Shown: positions 8,159 to 18,500 of the stretch, piece after piece
Layout: every line of letters starts with the position of its first letter
Position numbering within the stretch: the stretch's first letter is position 1
Source: Actinoplanes oryzae
GTDB taxonomy: Bacteria > Actinomycetota > Actinomycetes > Mycobacteriales > Micromonosporaceae
Assembly: GCF_030757795.1 (NCBI RefSeq)
Contig: NZ_JAUQWH010000026.1
Coordinates: forward strand, 1 to 64,000
Direction: 5' to 3'
DNA: 64,000 bases
Notes under the pieces: model-generated
Told to the model about the DNA's origin: nothing
The model's input: only the letters and a program-made list of their open reading frames with translations
Database searches by the model: none
Translations under genes and position numbers: made by a program

Positions 8159-9889
8159 TCAGGGTTTGTCGATGTCCAGAACGAAGCCGCCGTTCCGCAC
8201 GACCGGGATCGCCAGGACGTCACCGCGCCGGACGATCCGCTGCTCGCGGTGCAGGTTTTCCGCGTAGATCCCGGCGGTGAACCGGCCGGGTCCGAGCATG
8301 TCCAGCGGCACCCGGACGGCCCGCGCCTGTCCGGCGACGATGCCGCCCACACACCACCGCGTCCCGGTGCGCCGCGCGATCACCGCGGACTCGCCGGGCG
8401 TACCGCCGAGCAGGCGGGTCTCGTCCCACGCCGCCGGCAGCGAGCTGAGCAGCCGCAGGGCCTCGGGCCGTGCCTCGTAGGCCGCCGGCTCGTCGGCGAG
8501 ATGCTGCCAGCCCGACTCGAAGACGACGGCCAGCGCGAGCTCGTGCGCGTCGCTGGTGTCCCGGCCGGCGACGCTCCACGTCACCGGCGTGTAGTCCATG
8601 CTGCCGACGACGTTTCGCGTGTACGGCAGCACGGTCGTCGCCGCGGCCCGCAACGGCGGCCACTCGGCGCCGCGGACGGCCTCGGACGTCATCACGTGCG
8701 GCCACGTCCGCTGCATGCCGCGCGGCACCGTCGCCCCGTGGAAGTTGACCATCAGCCGGTGCGCCGCGGCCGCCGGCAGGATCTCGTCGTAGAACCGGAA
8801 CCGCGCCTGGCTGTCCGAGTCCAGGAAGTCAATCTTCAGCCCCGCGACGCCCCACTCCCGGAACTGTGGCAGCCGTGCCGGGTCGAGCTCCGTCCACGGC
8901 ACCCACAGCACGATCCCGACGCCGCGGTCCCGGGCGTGGCGCACCAGGGCGGGCACCCAGTCCGCGGACCAGCCGGCATCGACCAGCACGTACGGCCAGC
9001 CGTGGCGCGCGGCGAAGTCGACGTACTGCCGCTGGCGGGCCGGGTCGGCGGGGCTGTCCGGTTCGGTCAGCCACGACCAGGCGACGATGCCCGGCCGGAT
9101 CCACGAGGTGTCGGCGACGCGGGAGGGCGGGGCGAGGTCGTCCACGAGCCCGGACCCGGTCACGGTCGCCAGGTCGCCGACGACGGCCACGCGCCACGGT
9201 GTGCGCAGCGGGCCGGTCGCGCTGATCGCCGGGTCGGCCAGCCTGATCCCGTACGTCCCCGAGCCCGCCCGATGCGTCAGCCGCGCCCCGTCGTACCGTC
9301 CGTCCACATCCGACTCGGTCAGCAGGACATAGGCCGGCCCGACCCGGAACAGGGCCGGGAACCCGTACTCGCCGGTGGCCGCGGCGTCCGAGGTCGTCGT
9401 CACGCGGGTCGCCTCGTAGTTGACGGTGTAGGGCAGCAGCCACGCGGGGGAGCCGGGCGGCAGCGTCCACGACGAGAACTCGCCCGTGACAGGCCCGCCG
9501 TCCGGCAGCACATAGCGGTAGGCGGCCCCCTCGGCCGAGACCCGCACGACGACGTCGAGCCCGGCGAACCGGACCGTCAGCTCGGCGAGTGTGACGTCCC
9601 GCGCCCGCTGCTTGCCGGTCGTGCGGGTGTAGCGCTCCCGGACCGTACGCCTGCTGTGCGACACGTACGAGTGCCCGCTCAGCACGTTGACGCCGATCGG
9701 CGCGGGCGGCAGCACCCCGTCGATGCCGAAGCGGAGCCGGCCGTCCGCGTCGAGGGCGAGCCGGGCGGTCAGGCGCCCGTCCGGCCCGGTGACCGGCCAG
9801 CTCGCCGCCGTCGCCCGCGCGGGTGCGGGCGAGTCGGCGGCGAGCGTGGCGGTCGCCGCTGTCAGTCCGAGCAGGGTGCGCCTCCGCAT
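8159..9889 (-). CDS. Secreted glycoside hydrolase family 97 enzyme
   Basis: A 576-residue exported glycosidase, beginning with a Tat-like signal (MRRRTLLGL, hydrophobic run, then Ala-rich cleavage region). An N-terminal beta-sandwich (about 30-270) precedes a TIM barrel. LKIDFLDSD around D354 and TSEAVRG around E403 fit the retaining branch of GH97, in which an aspartate is nucleophile; that points to alpha-galactosidase rather than inverting alpha-glucosidase activity. The C-terminal beta domain is present, so the protein looks complete. The ATG at 9889 was preferred; a GTG at 9907 adds six residues and has AAGAAG upstream. It lies 31 bases downstream of the CocE hydrolase, probably in one operon. 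Confidence 0.85.
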   Translation of the reverse strand: MRRRTLLGLTAATATLAADSPAPARATAASWPVTGPDGRLTARLALDADGRLRFGIDGVLPPAPIGVNVLSGHSYVSHSRRTVRERYTRTTGKQRARDVTLAELTVRFAGLDVVVRVSAEGAAYRYVLPDGGPVTGEFSSWTLPPGSPAWLLPYTVNYEATRVTTTSDAAATGEYGFPALFRVGPAYVLLTESDVDGRYDGARLTHRAGSGTYGIRLADPAISATGPLRTPWRVAVVGDLATVTGSGLVDDLAPPSRVADTSWIRPGIVAWSWLTEPDSPADPARQRQYVDFAARHGWPYVLVDAGWSADWVPALVRHARDRGVGIVLWVPWTELDPARLPQFREWGVAGLKIDFLDSDSQARFRFYDEILPAAAAHRLMVNFHGATVPRGMQRTWPHVMTSEAVRGAEWPPLRAAATTVLPYTRNVVGSMDYTPVTWSVAGRDTSDAHELALAVVFESGWQHLADEPAAYEARPEALRLLSSLPAAWDETRLLGGTPGESAVIARRTGTRWCVGGIVAGQARAVRVPLDMLGPGRFTAGIYAENLHREQRIVRRGDVLAIPVVRNGGFVLDIDKP

Positions 9890-9920
9890 GGGGGCCCACT
9901 CTGACACGGCTTCTTGTGAA

Positions 9921-11792
9921 TCAGCGCGGCAGCTCGTACTCCGGGCGATCCCCTGCCGTGATGCCCGTGCCCGGCACCGTCCTGGCGGCGGCGGAGGTGG
10001 CCGGCGTGAGGGTCACGCGACCGGCGACCGGCAGTGTCAGCGTGCTGCGGGCGAGATCCACGTCGATCGTCGCACCGGTGTTCGGCGCCTCGGTGAAGCG
10101 CGCGTCGCTCTGGGTCAGCACCAGGCCGAGCGTGTGCCCCGCCGCCACCGTCGTGTCGTACGCCGCCAGCGGCACCTCGATCGAGTACCACCGCCCCGGC
10201 GTCAGCGGCGTGGTGAACCGCAGCGACACGTGGTGCGCAGCGTCCTGCCAGCCCCGGGTGAGCACGGCGTAGTCACTGGTCACCACGCGCTCGGCCACGT
10301 CCCGGTAGCAGGCGTCGTCGAAGGAGGTGGACTCCCCGAAGCACGACTCCGTCGCCAGCGTCGTGACACCCTCGCCACGCCCGTAGTCGACCCGGGCCGC
10401 GGTGCCGTAGTCGACCAGCTTCGCGGTCAGTTGCGTGGTCGGCCGGTCGACCCGGACGCGCAGGGTCACCGACGGCGTGCCCGACAGGCGCAGCGGCTCG
10501 GTGAGCGGACCCCACTGGAACGCCAGGCGCCCGGGCACCGTGGCGGCCGGATCGGCGGTCGCCGCCGCCTCGGACAGACCCAGGTCGGTCGTGCTCGCGA
10601 TGCCCTGCCCCAGCCGTACGGTCGTCGGCCGCGCACCGGGCACGGGCCAGTCGGCGAACGGAGTCAGCACGCCCGGGCTGGTCTCGATCGTCGCCCGCGG
10701 TTCCCGGTCGATGCCGTTGGGCAGGCCCTGCAGCCACCGGTCGAACCACTGGTGCAACGTCTCGACCCAGGCGTCCCGATCGAGGTCGAACGGGTCGACG
10801 TGTCCGGTCTGGTGCAGCCAGATCTTGCGCGGGACGCCCGCCTCGGCCAGCGCGTCCCACCACTTCGCGAACTGCGGCGTGCCGACGTTGAGGTCGTTGA
10901 CCCCGTGGACGACGAGCACGCTCGCGCGCACCTTCCGCGCGGCGGGGCGATAGTCCCGTACGCGCCAGAAGCCGTTGTAGTCCCCGGTCTCCTCGGCGCT
11001 GTTCGTGTCGAGGCCGGCCGTCACGGCCTGGCACTCGGCGAGCCGGTCGCTGACCACGCCCTGCAGGTACTCGGGGTAGTCCGTGGAGCGGAGCACGCCG
11101 TTGTAGCGCATGTAGTCGTACCAGCTGGAGATCGCCGCGATGGGCACGATCGTCGCCAGGCCCTCGACCCCGGTCGCCGCCACGCCGTTGGCGATCGAGC
11201 CGTCCCACGACTTGCCGATCATGCCGACCTTGCCCGTGGTCCACGCCCGGGCGGACACCCGGCTGCCGTCGGCGGCGAAGGCGACTCCGCGCCCGTTGAG
11301 CCAGTCGATGACCGCCTTGGCCCCGGCGACCTCGTGCGGCCCGCCCACGTCCTCGCAGCCGGTGGACCGGTTGGTCCCGGGCAGGTCCACGGCGGCGAAC
11401 GCGTAGCCGCGCGGGACGAAGTAGTTGTCGTAGAAGAGCGGTGCCTTGGTGATGACGCCGTTCGCGTCGTACTCCTTGAGCTCGCTCTCGTTGCCGCGGC
11501 CGCAGCAGGCGTAGTAGGGCGAGGCGTCCATCACCACCGGCACCTTCACGCCGGGGGCCGTGCGCGGCCGGACCAGGTCGACGGCGACGCGGTCGGGCAC
11601 GCCGTCGAGGTCGGCGTCGTCGCGGGTCTGCACCCAGACGCTCTCGCGGATCGCGGTGCCGTAGTCGTAGACGGGCACTGTCTCCAGGCCGCGGATGTGC
11701 GGAGGGGTGGCGGGGGCGGCGTGCGCGGGCGCCGCCCAGGCCAGGGCCGCGACAAGCGCGCCGGCCGCGACGAGGGGCGTGATACGGGGCAT
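9921..11792 (-). CDS. Secreted Xaa-Pro dipeptidyl-peptidase / CocE-NonD hydrolase
   Basis: A 623-residue exported serine hydrolase of the S15/CocE type. The Sec signal runs to about residue 26 (AAPAHAAPA). The alpha/beta-hydrolase domain contains GKSWDGS with nucleophile S195, an acid in VVHGVNDLNV and a histidine in QTGHVDPF. The C-terminal beta-jelly-roll (about 430-620) is the PepX_C domain. Proteins of this set cleave X-Pro dipeptides or esters such as cocaine analogues. GGAAGG precedes the ATG at 11792; longer starts would place sequence before the signal peptide. GH97 follows at once, and a symporter is divergent. Confidence 0.87.
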   Translation of the reverse strand: MPRITPLVAAGALVAALAWAAPAHAAPATPPHIRGLETVPVYDYGTAIRESVWVQTRDDADLDGVPDRVAVDLVRPRTAPGVKVPVVMDASPYYACCGRGNESELKEYDANGVITKAPLFYDNYFVPRGYAFAAVDLPGTNRSTGCEDVGGPHEVAGAKAVIDWLNGRGVAFAADGSRVSARAWTTGKVGMIGKSWDGSIANGVAATGVEGLATIVPIAAISSWYDYMRYNGVLRSTDYPEYLQGVVSDRLAECQAVTAGLDTNSAEETGDYNGFWRVRDYRPAARKVRASVLVVHGVNDLNVGTPQFAKWWDALAEAGVPRKIWLHQTGHVDPFDLDRDAWVETLHQWFDRWLQGLPNGIDREPRATIETSPGVLTPFADWPVPGARPTTVRLGQGIASTTDLGLSEAAATADPAATVPGRLAFQWGPLTEPLRLSGTPSVTLRVRVDRPTTQLTAKLVDYGTAARVDYGRGEGVTTLATESCFGESTSFDDACYRDVAERVVTSDYAVLTRGWQDAAHHVSLRFTTPLTPGRWYSIEVPLAAYDTTVAAGHTLGLVLTQSDARFTEAPNTGATIDVDLARSTLTLPVAGRVTLTPATSAAARTVPGTGITAGDRPEYELPR

Positions 11793-11807
11793 GAACTCAC
11801 CTTCCGG

Positions 11808-11869
11808 TCGGATGATGGATCCATGCCATTCAATCGGATGATGGCTGAGGCCGGGCTCACAGGTGTGAG
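11808..11869. promoter_or_regulatory. Repeat and dyad cluster in divergent promoter region
   Basis: Between the CocE hydrolase and symporter genes lie two direct copies of TCGGATGATGG (11808-11818, 11834-11844), a palindrome ATGGATCCAT (11815-11824), and an inverted repeat CTCACA-GG-TGTGAG (11856-11869). This density in a 125-base divergent gap suggests operator sites for a shared regulator, but no regulator gene is adjacent. Confidence 0.4.
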
Positions 11870-11917
11870 AAAGCTTCGGGTCGGGTAGACCGCGGCCGAC
11901 TCGCACAGGAGGTGCCC

Positions 11918-13594
11918 ATGAACCTGCTCGCCGCCGAGGGCCCCGGGCTACGACTCGACCTCGATGTCTTCGACTACCTGATCCTCGCGATCTACTTCGC
12001 GACGGTCCTGGGCATCGGCCTCGCCGCCCGAAGAGCCATCAGCACCAGCGCCGACTTCTTCCTGTCGGGGCGGGCGATGCCGGCCTGGGTCACCGGCCTG
12101 GCGTTCGTGTCGGCCAACCTGGGCGCGCTCGAGATCATCGGCATGGCGGCCAACGGCGCCCAGTACGGCCTCATGACCCTGCACTACTACTGGATCGGCG
12201 CCGTCCCGGCGATGGTCTTCCTGGGCATCGTGATGATGCCGTTCTACTACGGCTCGAAGGTCCGCTCGGTCCCCGAGTTCCTGCGCCGCCGGTTCAACAC
12301 CCCGACGCACCTGCTCAACGCGATCATCTTCGCCGTCGCCCAGGTCCTCATCGCGGGCGTCAACCTCTACGCCCTCGCCCTGATCCTGGACGCGCTGCTC
12401 GGCTGGCCGCTGTGGGTGTCGATCGTCGTCGGCGCCGCGATCGTGCTCTCCTACATCACCATCGGCGGGCTCTCCTCGGCGATCTACAACGAGGTGCTGC
12501 AGTTCTTCGTGATCCTCGCGGGCCTGCTCCCGGTGACCATCGTCGGCCTGGTCAAGGTCGGCGGCATCGACGGCCTGTTCGACGCGGTCCGCAACAGCGA
12601 CCTGGGCGACGCGGCGCTGCACACGTGGCAGGGCACCGCGAACTCCGGCAACCCGCTGGGCGCCAACTGGATCGGCATCGTGTTCGGCCTCGGCTTCGTG
12701 CTGTCCTTCGGCTACTGGACGACGAACTTCGCCGAGGTGCAGCGCGCGCTCTCCGCGAAGGACATGAACGCCGCCCGGCGTACGCCCATCATCGGCGCCT
12801 TCCCGAAGCTGCTCATCCCGATCGTCACCGTCATCCCCGGCCTGATCGCCATCGTGACCGTCAAGGGTCTCGGTGCCGCGTCCGGCGATCTGACGTACAA
12901 CAACTCGATCCCGCTGCTGATGCGCGACCTGCTCCCGAACGGCGTGCTGGGCGTCGCGGTCACCGGCCTGGTCGCCTCGTTCATGGCCGGCATGGCGGCG
13001 AACGTCAGCGGCTTCAACACCGTCTTCACCTACGACCTGTGGCAGACCTACGTCCGCAAGGACCGCTCGGACGAGTACTACCTGCGCGTCGGCCGGATCG
13101 CGACCATCGCCGGCATCATCATCAGCATCGGCACGGCGTTCATCGCCTCCGGCTACGACAACATCATGAACTACATCCAGGCGCTGTTCTCGCTGATCAA
13201 CGCACCGTTGTTCGCGACCTTCATCGTCGGCATGTTCTGGAAGCGGATGACCGCCCCGGCGGGCTTCTGGTCCCTGCTGCTCGGCACGCTGTCGTCCCTG
13301 ACGCTCTACCTGCTCTACCTGGGCGACGTCGTGACGTTCAACTCCGACCTGGAGGAGAGCTTCTGGGGCGCGGGCCTCGCCTTCGTCACCGCCGTCGTGG
13401 TCGCCGTGCTGGTCACCCTCGTGACCAAGCCGAAGCCCGAGAACGACCTGCGCGGCCTGGTCTACGGCCTGGCCGGCAGCTCCACCTCCGGCGACGTGAT
13501 CCTCGCCGCGGACAAGGTCTGGTGGCGCAACCCCGCCCTGCTCGGCGGCATCGCCGTCGTGCTCGCCTTCGTGCTCTACATCCCGGTCTGGTGA
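11918..13594 (+). CDS. Sodium:solute symporter (SSS family)
   Basis: Integral membrane transporter of 558 residues with about 13 hydrophobic segments, matching SSSF proteins such as SglT and PutP. The N-terminal FDYLILAIYFATVLGIGLAA and the following ADFFLSGRAMPAWVTGLAF are the hallmark TM1-TM2 region, and GYWTTNFAEVQRALSAKDM lies in the mid-protein helix that contacts substrate. AGGAGG ends 5 bases before the ATG at 11918, which decides the start over a GTG at 11912. The substrate (sugar, amino acid or organic acid) is not certain. A 94-residue membrane protein follows after 24 bases. Confidence 0.92.
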   Translation: MNLLAAEGPGLRLDLDVFDYLILAIYFATVLGIGLAARRAISTSADFFLSGRAMPAWVTGLAFVSANLGALEIIGMAANGAQYGLMTLHYYWIGAVPAMVFLGIVMMPFYYGSKVRSVPEFLRRRFNTPTHLLNAIIFAVAQVLIAGVNLYALALILDALLGWPLWVSIVVGAAIVLSYITIGGLSSAIYNEVLQFFVILAGLLPVTIVGLVKVGGIDGLFDAVRNSDLGDAALHTWQGTANSGNPLGANWIGIVFGLGFVLSFGYWTTNFAEVQRALSAKDMNAARRTPIIGAFPKLLIPIVTVIPGLIAIVTVKGLGAASGDLTYNNSIPLLMRDLLPNGVLGVAVTGLVASFMAGMAANVSGFNTVFTYDLWQTYVRKDRSDEYYLRVGRIATIAGIIISIGTAFIASGYDNIMNYIQALFSLINAPLFATFIVGMFWKRMTAPAGFWSLLLGTLSSLTLYLLYLGDVVTFNSDLEESFWGAGLAFVTAVVVAVLVTLVTKPKPENDLRGLVYGLAGSSTSGDVILAADKVWWRNPALLGGIAVVLAFVLYIPVW

Positions 13595-13618
13595 CCGGGG
13601 AACCGGGAAGGAGTTGTC

Positions 13619-13903
13619 ATGGCTGACGACGAACTGATCGACAAGACCGAGAAGCTCGAGGGCAAGTCCTCCGCCGCGCGGCTCTTCGACGTGCGGGTGG
13701 TGATCGGCGGCCTCTTCGTGATCTACGGGGTGATCGTGGCGCTGCTCGGCGCGTTCGACTCGCCGGCCGAGATCGACAAGGCGCAGGGGGTGCGCATCAA
13801 CCTGTGGATGGGCCTGGTGATGCTCGGCCTCGGGCTGCTCTTCCTGCTCTGGACCTGGTGGCGGCCCACGAAGGTGCCCACCGAGGGGCAGCGCGAGAAC
13901 TGA
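13619..13903 (+). CDS. Small two-helix membrane protein, symporter partner
   Basis: A 94-residue protein with a charged N-terminus, SAARLFDVRVVIGGLFVIYG leading into a first membrane helix, a short loop (AEIDKAQGVRIN) and a second helix (LWMGLVMLGLGLLFLLWTWW), ending in a charged tail. GGAAGGAG precedes the ATG. It is the second gene of the symporter operon. From memory, similar small proteins follow SSS transporters in many actinobacteria, so it may be an accessory or regulatory subunit; nothing biochemical is visible. Confidence 0.75.
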   Translation: MADDELIDKTEKLEGKSSAARLFDVRVVIGGLFVIYGVIVALLGAFDSPAEIDKAQGVRINLWMGLVMLGLGLLFLLWTWWRPTKVPTEGQREN

Positions 13904-13909
13904 ACGGCA

Positions 13910-13952
13910 ACCCGGCTCGCCCGTTTGATGGAGAAGACGGTGCGAGCCGGGT
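13910..13952 (+). terminator. Hairpin after the symporter operon
   Basis: A perfect 10-bp stem, ACCCGGCTCG (13910-13919) with CGAGCCGGGT (13943-13952), and a 23-base loop, beginning 7 bases after the stop. No U-run follows, which is usual for actinobacterial terminators. Confidence 0.6.
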
Positions 13953-14017
13953 GCAGGTCGGTTGCACCCCCTCCCCGAACCTTCCAGTGCGGAAGCGGGG
14001 TTCCGATACTTTGGGGC

Positions 14018-14269
14018 ATGGAACCCCTCGCCTCAGTGAGCCTCGCCACGGGAGCCTCGCAGCGCTCCCCGGGCTGGCAGATGCAGCTACGTGTTGACTA
14101 TGTCGTCAACAGGGTCATGCAGACACATCGCGGGCAGTCCGAGGATGCTGTCAAGCAGGCCATTCAGGATCAGCTCCGGAGCTTCGGCGTCGTGCCGAAC
14201 GGCCGGCAGATCTCCCAGTACGCCACCGCGATCAGTCAGCTCCCACTGCTGCCGCCCAACAACGGGTGA
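14018..14269 (+). CDS. Small hypothetical protein (83 residues)
   Basis: A short soluble protein. QLRVDYVVNRVMQTHRGQS leads into an amphipathic helical stretch with ISQYATAISQLPL near the end. No known motif was recognised. No ribosome-binding site precedes the ATG, but GATACT ends 7 bases before it, which would give a leaderless mRNA. Codon use and the absence of overlap with other genes support it as real. It stands alone between the symporter terminator and a convergent lipoprotein gene. Confidence 0.55.
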   Translation: MEPLASVSLATGASQRSPGWQMQLRVDYVVNRVMQTHRGQSEDAVKQAIQDQLRSFGVVPNGRQISQYATAISQLPLLPPNNG

Positions 14270-14299
14270 CTCAACGGGCCGTCCGGCGAGCAACGCCGC

Positions 14300-15412
14300 T
14301 CAGCCGGCCGGGAACCGCAGAATCCGGTCGTCGCCGTCCCTCGCGTCGCCGCGACCGTCGGTGTTCGAGGTGGTGAGCCACAGCGCCCCGTCCGGCGCGA
14401 CGGCTACGGTTCGTAGCCGCCCGTAGCGTCCGGACAGCTCGGCCTGCGGCTCACCACCGGACAGCGGGACGGTCCACAGCCGCTCGCCCCGCAGCGCCGC
14501 GACATAGAGCGTGTCGCCGGCGATCGCCGCCCCGCTCGGGGAGGCCTCGTCGGTGCCCCACGTGGCGATCGGGTTCACGTACCGGCTGTCGTCGGCGGTG
14601 CCCTCGACCTCGGGCCAGCCGTAATTGCCGCCGGGCGTGATCTTGTTGATCTCGTCGAAGCGGTTCTGCCCGAACTCCGCCGCGTACATCGTGCCGTCGG
14701 CGGCCCACGCCAGCCCCTGCACGTTGCGGTGGCCCAGGCTCCACACCGGCGAGCCCTCCCGCGGGTTGCCCGGCGCCGGGTCGCCCTCCGGGGTCAGCCG
14801 CAGGATCTTGCCGTTGCTGTCGCCGGCGTCCTGGGCGGCGCCTCCCTCGCCCGCGTCGCCGGTGCCCGCGTAGAGCATGCCGTCCGGCCCGAACGCGATG
14901 CGCCCGCCGTTGTGGATGCCCGCCTTGCCGATGCCGTCGAAGATCACTTCCGGCCCGGCGTCGCTGCCCAGCTCCCAGCGCACGATCCGGTTGTCCGACT
15001 GCGCCGTCAAGTACGCGTACACGAACCGCGTCGCGGCGAAGTCGCGCGCCACGGCGAGCCCGAGCAGGCCGCCCTCGCCCTGCGCGCTCACGCCCGGGAC
15101 CTCGTACACCCGCCGGGGTTGATCTGTCCCCGGCCGGACCTGCAGCACCTCGCCGGAGTCCCGCTCGGCGACCAGCGCGCTGCCGTCCGGCAGAAAGGCC
15201 AGTCCCCACGGCGTCTCCAGACCCGTCGCCACCGTCTCCGGGTGGCCCAGATCGAGGGTTGTCGCGGGCGAGGAAGCCGGATTTGCCGGTGATGCCACGG
15301 GCGTGCTGGATGCGGCAGCCGGTGCGGTTGGGGCGGAAGAGTCGGAACACGCGGTGAGCAGGGCCGCGCCCGCCGTCGCCGCAGCCAGTGCCCAGCGTGT
15401 GGTCGAGGTCAT
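14300..15412 (-). CDS. Lipoprotein PQQ-type soluble sugar dehydrogenase
   Basis: A 370-residue lipoprotein with a lipobox LLTACS near residue 20, followed by an Ala/Ser/Pro linker. The rest is a six-bladed propeller of the glucose/sorbosone dehydrogenase family: [53 protein letters not shown] and GGNYGWP are its conserved blades. Family members oxidise aldose sugars with PQQ, although many actinobacterial relatives may not bind PQQ. The ATG at 15412 has GGAG just upstream and gives a proper signal peptide. Divergent from the M14 carboxypeptidase. Confidence 0.87.
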   Translation of the reverse strand: MTSTTRWALAAATAGAALLTACSDSSAPTAPAAASSTPVASPANPASSPATTLDLGHPETVATGLETPWGLAFLPDGSALVAERDSGEVLQVRPGTDQPRRVYEVPGVSAQGEGGLLGLAVARDFAATRFVYAYLTAQSDNRIVRWELGSDAGPEVIFDGIGKAGIHNGGRIAFGPDGMLYAGTGDAGEGGAAQDAGDSNGKILRLTPEGDPAPGNPREGSPVWSLGHRNVQGLAWAADGTMYAAEFGQNRFDEINKITPGGNYGWPEVEGTADDSRYVNPIATWGTDEASPSGAAIAGDTLYVAALRGERLWTVPLSGGEPQAELSGRYGRLRTVAVAPDGALWLTTSNTDGRGDARDGDDRILRFPAG

Positions 15413-15491
15413 CGCTCCACGGTGCCCGGGTCGGCTGAAAGAAAACTGAAGGTTACAGCGCGTAAGATCTTGACACTCCTCCGTCACTGCC

Positions 15492-15514
15492 GGAAGGTCC
15501 ACACACGACCTTCC
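15492..15514 (+). promoter_or_regulatory. Perfect inverted repeat in the leader of the M14 gene
   Basis: GGAAGGTC (15492-15499) and GACCTTCC (15507-15514) form a perfect 8-bp dyad with a 7-base centre, ending 6 bases before the GGAGG of the carboxypeptidase gene. A TTGACA lies at 15470-15475. The dyad may be an operator or an RNA hairpin that controls access to the ribosome site. Confidence 0.4.
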
Positions 15515-15532
15515 CTACCTGGAGGATCCCTG

Positions 15533-18500
15533 ATGAGACCAGCCCGCTGGGCGACCGCCTGCGCGCTCTCCCTGGTGACGGCAGCCGCTGCCGTCCTGCC
15601 CGGGATCGCGCCGGCCGCCGCGGCCCCTGCCGACGACACGCTCGGCGTGTACACCGGCACGCTGGACGCGGCCCAGTTCGAGAAACTCCGCGCCGCCGGC
15701 ATCGACCCCGCCGAGGCGGCGGTCACCGACGCCGGGGGCGGCAAGCTGAGCGTCGAAACCATCCTCGGCCCGCGTCAGGCCGAGTCGTTGATCGCGGCCG
15801 GGGTGCCCCTCGCCGCCAAGCCCGCCACGGCGAGGAAGCGCGCGGCCGCCGCACCGGCCGTCTTCCGTCCGTACAACACCGCCGGCGGCATCCGCGACGA
15901 GCTCGCGCAGGCCGCCGCGGCCCACCCGCGCATCGCCGAGCTGGAGACCGTCGGCAAGTCCACCCGCGGCGTCCCGATCCAGGCCGTCAAGGTGACCAAG
16001 GGCGCGCGCAGCCTCGCCGACGGCCGCCGCCCGGCCGTCCTCTACCTCGGCACGCAGCACGCGCGCGAGTGGATCACGCCGGAGATGACCCGCCGGCTGA
16101 TGCACTACTTCCTCGACAACTACGGCAAGGACGCCACGGTCACCCGGCTCGTCGACACGACCGAGCTGTGGTTCCTGCCGGTCATCAACGTCGACGGCTA
16201 CGACTACACGTTCACCGAGGGCCACCGGCAGTGGCGCAAGAACCTGCGGGACAACAACGGCGACGGCCAGATCACCGCGGGCGACGGCGTGGACATCAAC
16301 CGCAACTTCCCCGAGCGCTGGGGCTACGACGACGAGGGCTCGTCGTCCGACCCGGCGAGCGAGACCTACCGCGGCCCCAAGCCCGCCTCCGAGCCGGAGA
16401 CCAAGGCGCTCGACGGGCTGTTCCGCAAGGTCGGCTTCGAGTTCATGATCAACTATCACTCGGCGGCCGAGCTGCTGCTCTACGGCGTCGGCTGGCAGGT
16501 GGACACCCCGAGCCCCGACGACGAGATCGCCGTGGCCCTGGCCGGTGACGACGCGAAGCCCGCGGTCCCCGGCTACGACCCCGACCTGTCCGCCGAGCTC
16601 TACCCGACCAACGGCGAGACCGACGGCCACGCCCAGGTCCGGTACGGCACCATCGGCTTCACGCCCGAGATGAGCACCTGCCAGACGGCGTCCGCGCTCG
16701 ACCCCGCCGACCAGTGGGACCCCGCGGCGTGCGAGAGCATCTTCACGTTCCCGGACGACGAGAAGCTCATCCAGCAGGAGTTCGCCAAGAACGTCCCGTT
16801 CGCGCTCTCGGTCGCGCAGTCGGCCAAGGACCCCGCCGACCCCGTCTCCACGGTCGGGCGCACGACGCCGGACCTCAGGACCGACCCCTTCACCCTCTCG
16901 TACGGGACCAGCCAGCAGGTGGCAGTCACCGCGAAGCGGGAGCTGGGGCCGGTGACGCTGCACTACTCCGTGAACGGGTCCCGCGCGCGGACCGTCCGGG
17001 CCCGGGAGTGGAAGGGCGGCGAGCGCTACGGCGGTGAGCTGGACAAGTACTTCGCCGAGGTCCGGGGCACCGTGCCCAGGCAACGCTCCGGCGACAAGGT
17101 GAAGGTGTGGTTCACCGCGGGCCGCAAGACCTCCGCGTCCTTCACGTACACCGTGGCGTCGAAGATCGGCGGCGACGTGCTGGTGCTGGCCGCCGAGGAC
17201 GTCACCGGCGTCTCCCCGGCCGCGACCGACGGCGCCGTCACCGCCCGCTACGCCGACGAGCACGTCGCCTCGCTGCGCAAGGCCGGCTACCGCGCCGACG
17301 TGTACGACATCGACGCCCGCGGCGGCGTGGCCCCGCACCCGCTCGGCGTGCTGTCGCACTACCGGGCGGTCGTCTGGGAGACCGGCGACGACGTCATCCC
17401 GCGCGTCACCGGCCAGCCCGCCGGCACGGCCGCCCGGGTGGCTGTCCAGACCGAGCTCGCCGTGCGCGACTACCTCAACGAGGGCGGCAAGCTGCTCTAC
17501 GCCGGCAAGAACGCCGGGCTGGCCGCGAGCGGCGCGGCCGGGACGTTCTCCTACAAGCCCGAGGGCCCGGGGGAGTGCCTCGACCGGGCGGACGCGGCGT
17601 GCCTGCCGATGGTGAACGACTTCGAGCAGTACTACCTCGGGGCGTACTCGTACATCGACGGCGGCGGCGCCGGACCCGACGGCAGCCCCTACCCCGTCAC
17701 TGGTACGGCCGGAAAGTTCCAGGGCTTCACGGCCCAACCGGGCGCCGGGCACACGGCCGCGTTCCTGGCCACGTCCAGCTCGCTGCCGCCGGCGCGGTTC
17801 CCGCAGTTCGCGAGCTCGAAGGGCGCACTGGACTGGCAGCTGCCGGGCGCGCAGCCGTACGACCCGTTCGAAGGCAGCTGGTACCTGTGGAGCGGCCAGG
17901 CCGACGCGTCGTACAAGCGGCTCACCCGCACGGTCGACCTGACCGGCGCGACCGCCGGGCACCTGAAGTTCGCGACGTCCTTCGACACCGAGGCGAACTG
18001 GGACTACCTGTTCGTCGAGGCGCACGAGGCCGGCACGGACACCTGGACGACGCTGCCCGACGCCGGCGGCCTGACCACCACGGCGACCGGTGACAGCTGC
18101 GCCGGCGGGGTGGTCGAGCTGCACCCGTTCCTCGCCCACTACCAGGGCGCGGACTGCTCGCCGACCGGCACGACCGGCACCTGGAACGCGGCGAGCGGCA
18201 ACAGCGGCGGCTGGAAGCAGTTCGACGCCGACCTGTCCGCGTACGCGGGCAAGCAGGTCGAGGTCTCCATCACGTACATGTCCGACTGGGGCACGCAGGG
18301 CCTCGGCGTCTTCCTCGACGACGTGCGCGTCGAGGTGGGCGGGGCCACGGCCGCGCAGACCGGCTTCGAGACCGACCTCGGCGGCTGGACCGTCGCCGGG
18401 GCGCCCGCCGGCTCCCAGGGCAACACGTCCGACTGGGCGCGCAGCCAGTCGGCGTTCGACATGGGCGCGGCCATCTCCACCACCGACACCGTGTACCTCG

